In this document: piece by piece, positions 41,025 to 53,400 of the stretch
Numbering within the stretch: the stretch's first letter is position 1
How the letters are laid out: every line of letters starts with the position of its first letter
Source of the DNA: Anisakis pegreffii
Lineage: Eukaryota; Nematoda; Chromadorea; Rhabditida; Anisakidae
DNA length: 64,000 nucleotides
Assembly (NCBI GenBank): GCA_035041965.1
Contig: JAPYMA010003042.1
Span: 62,001-126,000 of the forward strand
Reading direction: 5' to 3'
Program-made: the position numbers and the translations under genes
Notes under the pieces: generated by a model
Database searches by the model: none
Told to the model about the DNA's origin: nothing
The model's input: only the letters and a program-made list of their open reading frames with translations

Positions 41025-41355
41025 GTAAACACTCTCATTTTACTACTTTTTGCATATTCTTTGCATCAGCACGCTCGATCGCTTTCAATCATTCAGAACT
41101 CCATCGAACAGTCGGTAGCTTCTGAATCCTCCGGAGGATTTGTATCACTTGTTATCCGATTAAGTTCATCGAACTGCAGTGTTGTCGAAAAACGACGATG
41201 CAAATTCGATATCGTAAAAATATGTTACTTCACACTCACTGTGTCAAATTCGTTTGTTTTTGTACACATCGAACACCGCAAATCAACGATAATAGACCTC
41301 ACATCAAAACCTCGCACACTCTCACATTTCATCTCAACAAGCGGAAAACAGAAGC

Positions 41356-41420
41356 CTTCTTGTACATTGATACATTAAACCTTCTACATTAAACCTTCTT
41401 GTACATTAAACTTTCTTGTA
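41356..41420. repeat. imperfect short tandem repeat
   Basis: Three to four copies of a roughly 17-22 bp element around ACATTAAACCTTCTTGT follow each other with small changes. Confidence 0.8.
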
Positions 41421-42283
41421 CTAAATCAATTCGTTACATCCATCCTTGAAAAAATCATTTTTGATCTGATTTCAGATCAGTTTGCTTTTCGGCGAGCGCT
41501 TGAATTGCCATGACAAGACTGAGTTATCACCAACGTCATTGGTACCTCTTAGAAGATACCACTAACTTTCTCCATCGCGGTTTTCATAAACCAGCGTAAC
41601 TCTTAACTATTGGTTTCGAATGATGTTGATCACAATGACAAATCTAAACTAACATTTCTGCTCTACTGATTGAATGAGTCGTATTTGACGGCTTTATGAC
41701 TTAACACAATGCCAGTATCATTGTATCCTGAAATCGGGATGGAAATCTAGTCATCAGAATTTCTTCGTGTCACGACCAACACCATCAAATTTCGTCTTTC
41801 CTTCAGTAAGTGAACGTGTTCGATGAAAGAGATTCTCCCGTGCATTTCATATCGCATAGACTTGTGCCACGCTCTACACGTGCGATTCATTTCATTATCT
41901 CATATTGACTCGTCATTTGAATAGCTTGCTCAATTCACTCAGCGAATAAATGAGACTGTTGTTGTATGTTTGGTTAAAATCATGCGGATGGACATGCACG
42001 AGAGCTTATTGAAAGGATATTGATATGATGTATACATCAATGTTCGTTTATGTGAATAATCCATTTCTTGATATTTCATCAGCATATGATGCAAGTACGC
42101 ATAACCAACTTTTAGTCGGAGCATTTCACTTCAAATATTGACTGATATTCAATGTTGCTATAGTTAGTAGTCATAACAGCCAATGAATATAATAGGCAGT
42201 GTTCGTTCGTTTAGTCGGTTACGCTTTCGAGACATCCATCGTTCCGATTCTTCGAATCATTCGTGTGAACAAGTAGCAGAACG

Positions 42284-42312
42284 AGCAGCAGCAGTAGTAG
42301 TAGTAGTAGTAG
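42284..42312. repeat. compound AGC/(TAG)6 microsatellite
   Basis: Three to four AGC triplets run directly into six TAG triplets (42295-42312). The stretch is non-coding in the channel gene model. Confidence 0.9.
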
Positions 42313-45300
42313 GCCAAGCGAACATTTTGCGAGCAAGCACTGCAGTTAATAGTATTTTGAGTACATAGAAGCATTAGTGACATTATGATTCCTTCAATAC
42401 ATTCTCACTGTTCTGAATTCATACATCACACTCGACTTGACATCAGCAAATATTTTTCGGTGAACGGTTCTGATAAATGCTAAAATGAGCAGTCAAGCGA
42501 ACGACGAACTAAAGCGGAAGTTGTGAAGTCGTTCTTATGAGTGATCAGTTGGAGACATTCACTAACGTCATTTAGACACTTCAACAACTTTTGTTTTGAA
42601 CTATGCAATTCTGATGCGATTTAGATGAATTATTTCCTGAAATAATGGGATGATTACAGAATAGAGCAGTATCGCGGTGAATTTTAATGAGATCTGTGGA
42701 AATAGGTCAGTTGTATAATTCTAGGAGCTCAACTAGCACAGTAGTTAGTCTCAACACTGATTGTCTAACCGGACGTATTTCAAAACAACGAAAAATTTCG
42801 ATGCATGACTCTTAATGAGACGAACGAACACTTGTGTCATGCATTCCTCACGGTGCTGTGACCACGTGACTGTTCATGAATAAATAATTTGATGCTAGTG
42901 TCCATCATAAATAATGCAATTCATTACGCCCGTACTTTGCTAAAACTCTTTTCCTAATTTTGGCTCACTTACAGCCGAACTCACCAGAATATTGCTGAAA
43001 AGCACAGCAATTGTTCTGCTCTTAACTGTTGACTTGAACATGCAAATTCATTAGTTCTTCGGTAGCTGGATTGCAAGATGAAAAAGCTCATTCACACTCA
43101 TTTGCGTTATGAACACAGCAGGTCCGTTCGTCGCGAATTCATAACCGGCTGAAAATTTCAGTTCTGTTTTTCTGTTTGCGTTTGCGATCAACTTCAGTAA
43201 CGTTTCCGTCAATAGTATTTCAAGATTTTTACCGCTGATGACTTTTTGCAGTAATGCAAAAATTGTTTCCGTTCTGGCAAACGAAGCTTAGTGTAAGAAC
43301 ATGGAAAATGCGTCATTAGATGCTTTGCGTTAAGAATATTCATTTCGTTGAGAGAGCGTGAAATGAAGTAATATAAATTGATGCAATGCGAACGAACGCT
43401 TTCTGCAATGCTCTCTTTCCGACTCACCAGCAAAGCATGAGATCATTCAGCGATTTGATATTTCATAGCACTTTTTTGCGAATTCTTGAATCATTCAATA
43501 ATTCGTCGTCGCATTCGGTGGGCGCATGAAACGAATCAAAATTCGATAAGGACTCAGATTATGAGTGAATATGACAAGGTTCGTTCAAGCATGACTAGAA
43601 GGCAGGCAGTAATGTGATACGCGCTTTGACTAGGTCATTGAGTCAGTTCCTTGACTGGAACACTTTATTTGAATATACGATTCGCACAAAAATTTACAGA
43701 TATGGGTGAAAATAATCCAAGCATCACACTGTCAAGTGTTCCTTTGGAGTCACTTGAAAAACCATAACACTGCATTGCTCCAATCTTTACCTACAAAATA
43801 ATTTTTGCGAATAATGTTTGATTTATTAAGTTTATTGTTTTGGTAACTATCATCAGACTGCCTTGATGTTTTTTATCGTGCTGAATGTTGCACTGAATAA
43901 GTTCCGTGATTAGTTAATAACTGGGTGAGTTTAGCTAACATATGCAAGCTGTCCATTTGATGATTTAGAAGATTTATCCTCTAGCTTCAGGCAAACCAGA
44001 TTTTGCATACTTCTCAGGTCTTTCGGCGGAGTTTTCGAGCGGATTTTCCAGCGTAACCGAAGTTATTAGGCCGAAATTCAGAATCTACAAAAAGGCGGCT
44101 TAAGAATGCCAATCTCATCTGCTTCTTATCTACCCAGTCCAGAAATGCTGTCCGATTGAGCCGTTTCCGATGTGGATCGCTACGACAATATTATCGGAGC
44201 TGTCTTTTTGTTCACCACTAAAATGATGTAATTTGTCCTTGTGATTCGGGCCAATCTTTCTCGAATCTGATTGAAGATGTGTAACGAACTGCAACAAACC
44301 TACCCATTCATCCGTAATAGTCCGGAATATTAGAGCGCGATCAGTTCACTGCAATTGTTCAATTTGCAAATCATGGTTGAGCACAAAAAATTGTGGTTGG
44401 CTGATGTGAATCTGCATGGAAACGTATTCGTTTTTGATGATGTAATGTGTTGTGGTAATATGCCGAATTTTAATATGACAAATCAAATGAGGCAAATATT
44501 CCTTGAATTGCTTCTTGCGGTCGATTTCGAGTATGGATATTAGGGAATGGAGGGATGAATATGAACGCAGATGGGTTCGACAACCTGGAAGGTTTGCTGT
44601 TCAGAGAGTCAAGCACAAGGTTTACAAATCACAAAAAAAAACTGTTCTGATTAAAAACGTTCTTTCTCAACATATCCTTGTCAGGTGGATAATACCATAA
44701 AGGTGCAATCTCAAAAAATGCTTTGCGTTAGAACTTTCAACTGACACAGTCTAACAAAAATTGCGTCAGTTTTGTGACCCATTCATTTATGTGAAGCAGT
44801 GCGGGATTCTGGCCGGGTTTTTATGTTAGTCGGGAAGAAATAACATTAACATGCCTGAACCACTTTCTTTAGACGAAAGTTAAGTGGATTTACGCAGATG
44901 ACATCATCAACAAGAAGCTCCTAATGAAGTCGCTGAGCTCACGACAGTTTTGCTCAGCATTTTGACCAGTGATCAAAATTTGATGGTCACAGTGAGAGAC
45001 ATCTTTGTGGAAGGCTTAGTTCTTACAAAAACTATGAATTTCATTTTTTAACATCATTCGTTGAACTGATCTTATCCTCGAAAGAAACACAGAAATTGAA
45101 AACACAATGAACTGGCAGCGAAATTAAACCAGAATAACGGGATTAACAATTATCCGCCCGAATGATTTTAATTCAGACTTCAAAAATTCCTTAATTAACT
45201 GTGACTCCAATTGATTGTTTTTTCCTCGCTTTACCGAACCGTAGTTCTATTTGTAGTTTATCTACACGGTTTTTACCCCTTTTGAACCTCAGAATTCGTG

Positions 45301-48300
45301 GCGTTTAAGAGAAGAATCGAAACGAGTGGCATTCAAGATACAATCTGAACGTTGGATGAGCTAACAGGTTTCACACAAAAAAGCATTGCATAAACTAATT
45401 AATATAACTTTTCTAATAATATCCTCTGTTCAGTTTTTTGCATTGCTCTCATTAACCACTCAGTAACAAGCCAAAAAATTCTCGCAATTTGTCAAACGTC
45501 CATAAACTTCGTTGTGTTTTCGAAGCAGTGCTTGACGACTCCTAAATATGCCCGTTCGCCACTAGCGACAAATATGCTTCCCTGAGGAGAATCACTTTGA
45601 AAATTCCACTTCTTAACTGATGAAAGATTGCCGCTGCTGTTGCTGCTGCTGAAGGATGATGTACACCATCTATGCGTTCCTCATTGTGTAAATTCCAAAT
45701 CGGTGACTGAAACGCCACGAAATCCATCTGATTATCTGCGAAAATGTCACCAGAAAATCCAGGAAGCTTCTCATTATTTTGCATTGTTTAACCAATAAGT
45801 TTAGTGCTAATTTCCCACCGACAACGCATCATTCTGCCACACTTTTGTGAATCGTCGATTATGCAGCTGTTAAAGCTGTACTACAGGCCAGAAGAAGTTC
45901 TAGTACTAAGCAAACGTAAGGGGAACATGAAAGCATCAAGGACAAATATTGCACTCTGAGTTTGCGGCACTTCTCCGCATTTCTTATTTGTCCTAAAATC
46001 GTTCGCATTTCTCAAGTTGTCTCATTAATGACCAGCATCTCAACTGCTATGTCCTATTCTAATTCGGTACGAATTTTGCTCACGATCAGTTATGATTCAT
46101 TGAAAAGTTTTCGTTTGGATTGCTAACTGAATGAGTGAATTACCTTATGCATAGCAAGTGCACGAATGGATCAGGACGCTTTCGTGAAGTGTTCAATATG
46201 ACACGCTAATATTCAATGTAATGCTTGTTTTGAGTATTTTCTGGCCCTTAATTTCACTGAGTGAGTTGAAAGTTTCCATGGAGAAAAATAAGTGCGATGG
46301 AATTCAATTTCATGATTCAAAACCAAATCATTGATTCGTTCGACGTTCATTTCTACGCTTATGCGTTAAATTGACTGCACTTTAGTCGCTTCAGTGTTTT
46401 TCTTCGAGAGATTTTCGTTCTTCACACAAGTGAACATTTTCCATTCAGCTGCCATATGCAAAGCCTCAGGCATGTTTTATTTCAAGAATACCATAGGCAC
46501 ATCACTAAATCATGTTTAACTTTATCAACTTTTGTTGATCTGCCTTCTCGCATCGTGTTCGATCTGATCGTCTGTCACCTTGTGCAAGACTGTCATATTA
46601 TTAACGAATACAATTGCTGTTGGGTATTTAGTCAATTCAACTGAGTTTGAGAAACATTAACATTCAATCTTCAGCTATCGTTAGCGAGCAGCTTAACTTA
46701 TATGATGGAATAAATCACTTTGAAGATTAACAAATTCGTATGCCTTAGTGAAGATTTTTCGATAGTTTTATGTGGTGGTCATGTTTGTTTCCCTGCTGAA
46801 CAGCTATTATATCAGAAATTCTGTACGTTGCATAACTGTACTGAATCATTGGAGATATATGATGAAAAAAAAGTGAAAAGTGTTTAATTTGCTGTAATTT
46901 CTCTGTTGAGAATCTTCGTACTGCTTCTCTCAATCAATATGATGCTCAGAGCAATTTCACCAGATTTAAGTTCATGACTCTACCAACGATGAGAATGAAA
47001 TAAGACTATTGATACCGGGTGATGAACACTTGATTTTGTGGGCTCTTCCGTTTTCAATTTGAAATTTAGTGCAATTTAGTGATTGTAAGCGATGCATAGA
47101 AAACAGTGCAAATTCCCTTAGGGAATCAATCGACTTGCTGTGAATGTGGAAAATTCTTTGGAAATAAATCGCTTCTCGAACGATTGAGCGAATGAAAGCA
47201 ACGCTCAACGATTCATTCATTCATACACCTCCATTAAACTTTTTGTTCGAACAAACAAGCAGCAGAGAATGTCATCTCAAAAACAATAATTTTTCTTTCA
47301 TCTCCCAAAAAAACCAAACGAAATGACCTGACAGCAAATTGGAACGATTTGATGTGACAATGGTACTATAGGCTGCTAATATGTGTCGAGTGTGAATGCA
47401 GAAAGTGTTTATGAGATATCTTGCTTAAATTCCTTGTGCACTCATAATTCATCCGAAACGGATCATAGATATCCACTGCAAAATCCCAAACTTCTTATAA
47501 CCCAAAACCGTTTGAAAGCTTTAAAAAACGCCCCAAATCAGAGGCAAAAGTGACAGATGACGGCCATGACGTCAAAATGCTTCTTTCTGTCAGAATAAAC
47601 CCAGGAGAAAAACATAAGAATTTAAGATTTGTCGAGCAAAAACAACGATAATCAGTAGCCTCAGGCATTATTCATTCCAAGCGACACAAGCAAATGAAGT
47701 AACGCTCGTGAAGATTGCATTGATTGAGTTCGCGTTCATCACGGGAAATACAGCTTATACGGAGGATGAACGATGGTTTTCTTGAGGTTTACAAATCAAA
47801 TGCAGAGGCAGCCGAAAGTTGCACTCTGTAAAAATGCGAATGTTTAGTGAAGCGCTTTTCAGTCGATCCTTTATTAGGACGTTGCCTGAGGCTGTGAAAC
47901 TGAACAACGAAAGAAGCTTAGAATTGGTAATTTTGTGATGCTTTGATAATCCTAGACGTGATTTTTCACGTGCCATTATGGGATTAAGCAAACGTCCCGC
48001 GACTTTTCATTCGGAACATTTTTAGGAATTCGCATGAGATTATTCACCATTCGGTTCTCTCATTTTAAGTTCACTTCTAATTTCACGATGACTACAAATG
48101 GTGTATTATAATCGAATACGACGGAGTCAAGTCATTCATTGCGAATCGATTGAATGGAACAAGATTGAATATATCAGTAGATGAACATATTTGGATTATA
48201 ATGGGAGCAAAAATCAGCTGGAGCATGCCCTTGAATTTGAGCGATTTGATACAAAGCATATCTTGAAAGCAGCTAACAAAAAAATTTTTATTAGCCTCAA

Positions 48301-49470
48301 TACGTTTTATTCGATGACATTCAAATTTGCATTTGCTTCAATTTCTTGTTGTACGATCAAGCGCATTATGACGGCCCATTATATGCGTGATTTAAGTGCG
48401 CTCACTCGTTGGCTGCATGTTCGCTTGAATGAGCTCAAATTGTCGAGTCAAAATCGCCGCCGTTCTATTTCTAACCGAATCGCCGACAACTGCCGACAGC
48501 TGTAACGATTCACACTAAAGCAACGGATCACGATGTTGTTCACTGCACATGCACGTCAATTACCACTATCACATGAACATAATACTGTTGACATTCCACT
48601 ATCCAGAAATTGTATTGTACTTTGTGCTAGGTAAAGAAAGCTATTTAGTCTCCTTCTAACATAGATGAATGCTTGAAGAGAATATTGAATGTGCGAAATC
48701 ATTTCCAAAAAAAAATTATAATCAATGCTTGCAATAGACTTATCGACCTTTTGCTGAAACTCACCACCTGTTGATTAACCGCACATTATGGAATACATAA
48801 ACCGTGTATAAGTGCCGATATGCGATTTTCATTACATGAGGCCATCCACGCTAAGTTGTCTCTAAGCACGAACAACATCGGCAGAATTCATTCAGATGAG
48901 CAAAACTATCCGGATGCAATCATTTTGTTGAATTGTGCTCAGCGTCACGCTCGGTAATGCGTGTCTAAACTCAGAATTATGCTGAAGCTGAGGCATAGAA
49001 CGGCTTGAAATGCATCCGGGTGTTTTAACTGATTCTCGCTGACTGCGTACTGTAATTCTCAAGTGATCTGGTTGAGTTGGACAGAAATGGCTGCAACTGA
49101 AATCTTCACGTGGGTTTTTTTGAGCACACCTGAACATTTCTGCTGTTTTTGATGGATGTCATGTAGAACACGCACTTCTCGCATCCGTTTTTTACTGCCT
49201 ACATCTCGAAGAGCATCTTAGACGGAATCGTCATGATCGTATAAAGCAAAAAAGGTGATGATCGCAAAGAGTACTCGTCTTATGCGCATCAATTCCGATT
49301 GCATCCTTTCTCGGTTTTGAATGAGTGTCCGATTGATTGAGATAATGACCGTAAGATGTTTGATATATGTGACTTGGCTCGTGAATGAAACGGTGAGAGA
49401 TATATAAACGCGCGTCTATATAACATGAAGATGAGATCAACTGAAGACATTGTTCCAGCGAACAGTTTAA

Positions 49471-49623
49471 ATGATTTATTTATTTCATCAACACACTGCT
49501 GAGGATTCTTTGGAGATGCCGCCACTTCAACAATTCAATCATATGCGTGCTGATTCAGTGTGTCGGCACCATGCATATATTAAGCACTCACATTGTGCTG
49601 CACACAAGCTCATGTCGAAAGCC
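49471..49623 (+). CDS. candidate alternative first exon (phase 0) of the TWK channel
   Basis: An ATG preceded in frame by TAA opens 51 codons beginning MIYLFHQHTAEDSLEMPPLQ and ending AAHKLMSKA, followed by a perfect donor GTAAGT at 49624. An acceptor-like TTGTTCCAG ends 12 bases before the ATG, suggesting leader trans-splicing. It ends in phase 0 and so could join to NIRIVLPHVG (52589), bypassing 50417. It is His-rich. The assignment to the channel is inference. Confidence 0.4.
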
Positions 49624-50416
49624 GTAAGTGGAGACGTATTGAAGAGCCTCAATTGTTAATGGGAATCAATTTATTGATACAATCGTTGTTGGCATCACTC
49701 GAGGGTATTGAATGATAAACGAGATCGACCATTTCTAAAATAGCTGTAATGAATTCCCTTGCAAAGACACAGTCACGATTCAATTTGAACTCTTCTGTGA
49801 ACAATTAACAGTTTCAAGTCCATTAGAGCAGTTATATTTTGAACAGCGAAATGTTTCGAGAACGATACCTTTTTTTCATTGGTTTCTGTTATTGCAGCCT
49901 TTTTTGGCACATAACGAATTCCACTCTCAGTATCCGATGTAGAGAGAACGCACCATCGTACATTCGGAAAACAACAAATTTTCAGCTCAATCACTTACTT
50001 CCTTTCTCAATTCAGTAACTTACGATTATTGCAATTATGCTAAGCAAGTCACCAATAAGAACAAAGCTATCTTATAACTTATAATTTATACCTTATGCAC
50101 ATAATCTACGCACAACCTATGATCTACGTACGCATAAGATGTCATTTGTACTATCTAAAATCCATAAGCATAAGTGCGGATACCAAAAATATGGTATCTA
50201 GTCTATTTTGAGCCTAAACGCAAAGCATGGATAATTGAAATGTCCACCGTAAAAGTATTTCCTAGAACCGTTAGTCTCTCTCTGATCTGTGAGAAGTGAG
50301 AGATTGGAAGAGCCTTTCGTTGCAATGTTGTGAAACAGTGAGTATCTGTTTTGTTACTGTTCAGCAGTTTCGAACGAAAGCTCATCGAAGCAGTGATTAT
50401 GTGAGTTGAATTTCAG

Positions 50417-53400
50417 TGCCGAACGTTTGAATCTTTACCTGGACCGACAGGATGGAGAGGGCGGAATCCTCGAGCAAATTGACGAAGAACCACAAATCAC
50501 ATTTGAACCAAAAACAAGACGAGAGAAGATCAAACAGGTTTGTTTCATTTCGTTTGCTTTTTCACCGAAACACGATCATATCTTATCAGACATTTAGTAG
50601 TTTCATTGTGCTCTTCATCCTTTGCACAACCAAGAAACATCTTCGATTTTGATACGCGATAATCAGCAGTTCTTCTTCTTCCTATCTGACATAACCTACC
50701 GAACATGACCGATTATTCAAAAATGTGCCAGAGTTATACAGTCATCCTTTTGAACTAGGTTTAAGCGTAAGCTCAATTTAACTTTTCGAATCGAACCTTT
50801 GAGATCAAAACTAATTTGAGATTAAAATCTGATTCAGGGAGTTGAGATTGAAAGAGGGCGCATTTAGAAGGCTCTATCGATCCTTCATTAATTTAGGCGC
50901 AATTCGTAGATTGTCGCTAGGATTTTGATTAGCTGCTCAGCAACCGTAATCGACATAAGGTTTGCAAATGGGATGCAGATTGCTCCATTAAGCAAGAGAA
51001 TCGCATAAGGAACTGCAACTATCATCTATGAACACGACTCGATGGGACAATTCATCTGTCACGTTCAAATTAGTCTGCTTGTTGCTGCTAATCAGACTGC
51101 AAACATTTAGTTGAACCAACAACGCTTTTCTCATGAGAATTTTCAACAAAATTGAACGAAACGATTTCCGGTCTATATTAAGAGCCATACCATAACGCCA
51201 TAGATTTAGGTTTGCTATGAAATACCGCATTATTTGATCGCGTCTAGGCGTATCATTTGTAGAAAATTCCTTGTTCTTCATTCCTAGATGAATCCCGCTG
51301 AAACACAGAGTTGAATGATCCACTAATGCAATTGAAATGATTTATTCCATCAGCTTGCCCCTTAAGTCTGTTGACTGCAACCAATAAAAAATAGGATTTG
51401 TTATGCGAAAATCGTAAAGTTTTCAATTCGTGTCGAGAGCTGATTCCTTATCAATTTTCTCGCTTTACGTCGACATATGCCAGAAGCGATGAAACTCCGT
51501 TACCGATGATACGCAGACTTTAGGATTTGTCATGTTTCCTTCAGTGTGCCTCTAGTATTTTTTTCGACAGGCTTCTTGAGCGTTCTATTGCTAGGAGCAT
51601 TTTTCGAAATCTTGAGTTGTCGTTAAATCGCTGCACAAAAATGAGTGTATTGAACGTTCTGATTGAAAATATTCGCACGCTTAAAAGCGTCTCATCGCAG
51701 TAATCACTTTAACAAACATCATTGCGAAATAAAATCACAATTTTGATGGCTTTCGAAAACAGTTTTAATTTAACGCAATCATGAATCCTGTGGCTATTGC
51801 TGTCCAGCAATTGAGCAAAAAAACATCTTTCAAGCAACGCCTTTTGCAAGTAAGTTATAAGCATTCATTAGTCATCACTCACAGTGTGTTACTGTATTGA
51901 ATGATCAATCTGTTTTTTTTTTGGTCTACTGATAATTATTCTTTGTTCAAGCATGCATCCATTTATCTAGGCTTTGAGAATGCGACATTTTTTTTCGTTC
52001 AATCAGAAAATCAACTCGCTTCCAACTTGTCATTCTAAAGTATCCATGAATTTGTATGAACTTGACAGACTATCAAACATTCTGTTCCACAACGTCGTCA
52101 TTGTTGTGCTCATGTAAAGCTCAGGGCCGAACATGAGCATCCATGCGTATACGACGAGTGTGATATTGATACGTGCATCAATATTCGCTGAAGGGCATAG
52201 AGAAATGAATAACATGTATCGATGAAACTTGTTGCTTTTTGACTCAATATCAGCGCTAAGTGACGAGACTATTCTTCAAGTGTTCAGCGGCTAGCCGAGT
52301 TGATACATGCTAAAAACATGACGACGGCAGGCGTTGCCGTCGTGACTTGCTAGAGGCACATTCCCATGGGAACCACGATTGTGCACTCCCAAAATGTAGA
52401 CATCCTGCAAGGCGTGCCACTCGAACGGGGCACATCTTATCATATGTAAACACATTTATGAATGCACAAACATATTATTGATATTTTAATTTGAATGACT
52501 TTTTGAATCACTAAATAGGGGAATTCAGAAGAAAGTTCAAGTCAACGTTAACAGTGAGAGAGTTCGATTTGATTATCATTTTTTGCAGAATATTCGGATT
52601 GTTTTACCTCACGTTGGTCTTGTCATTCTTTCGGCGGCATACACGGTATTGGGTGCTGCGATATTTCATCATGTTAGTTTATTGCTCTTCCACTTTCATT
52701 TGCTCCCACTCTGAGGAGACCGTTCACATCGGAAAACTACTAGCACAGTCAGATCGGTCTCAAAACATTTCACATCACGACATTCGTCACCATATTCCAC
52801 AAATAAACTTGACAAAAGCATTTCTCCTGATTTGCCTAGCATCATTATGTTCCGCCGTCGGGATCGACCGGAAAATGCCTCCGTAATCAATGTATTCGTC
52901 TCATAAATTGCACGAAACGAAATTTATACCGCAAAACTAACACGTATCCTTTCGGACGTCTTTATCGAGAAATATTGGTGTGGATGAGTGCTCAGTTGCA
53001 TTAATATCACGCATCATGTGTGATGGCAAATTAGCATATGGGAATTGTTGTGATTGACTTTCGTAACGGATTGATTGCATTTGTTCAGTTTAGTGATGGG
53101 ATATGATAGTTAACCTAAGTAAGATTGAATGAATGATTAGAGCTTATGGTGAGATATTGCTGGCGATCATTGATGATGGGCAAAGGAAGGAGATGATGAC
53201 ATGATAATAAAGTGATGATGATTGGTGTTAGCAAATCAACAATGATTGTTTGCAGTTCGAGATGCCATACGAGATTCACATACGTAACGAGACAGCACAT
53301 CGAATCGACGCATTAAAACAGCGAATAATCGACCGACTATGGGACTTAGCACAAATGCAGAAAAACGACTCTGCTGCCTTAGCGATATCGTTCAGTAATT

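Larger units (their letters stand above)
41025..50416. other. intronic region of the TWK gene
   Basis: This is AT-rich and stop-dense. It contains a short imperfect tandem repeat (41356-41420), a (TAG)6 run and the candidate exon 49471-49623. A weak candidate at 44533-44591 (MDIREWRDEYERRWVRQPG, phase 2, donor GTTTGC) would also fit the exon at 50417. Nothing else is recognised. Confidence 0.5.

Noticed and set aside
44533..44591. Charged 19-codon ATG segment before a GTTTGC donor, phase 2
   Set aside because: Phase fits the exon at 50417, but the frame stays open through the donor and the signal is weak.
50988..51323. Minus-strand 111-codon frame with a faint resemblance to a membrane protein segment
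   Set aside because: The resemblance is too weak and there are no supporting neighbouring exons on that strand; it lies in a channel intron.
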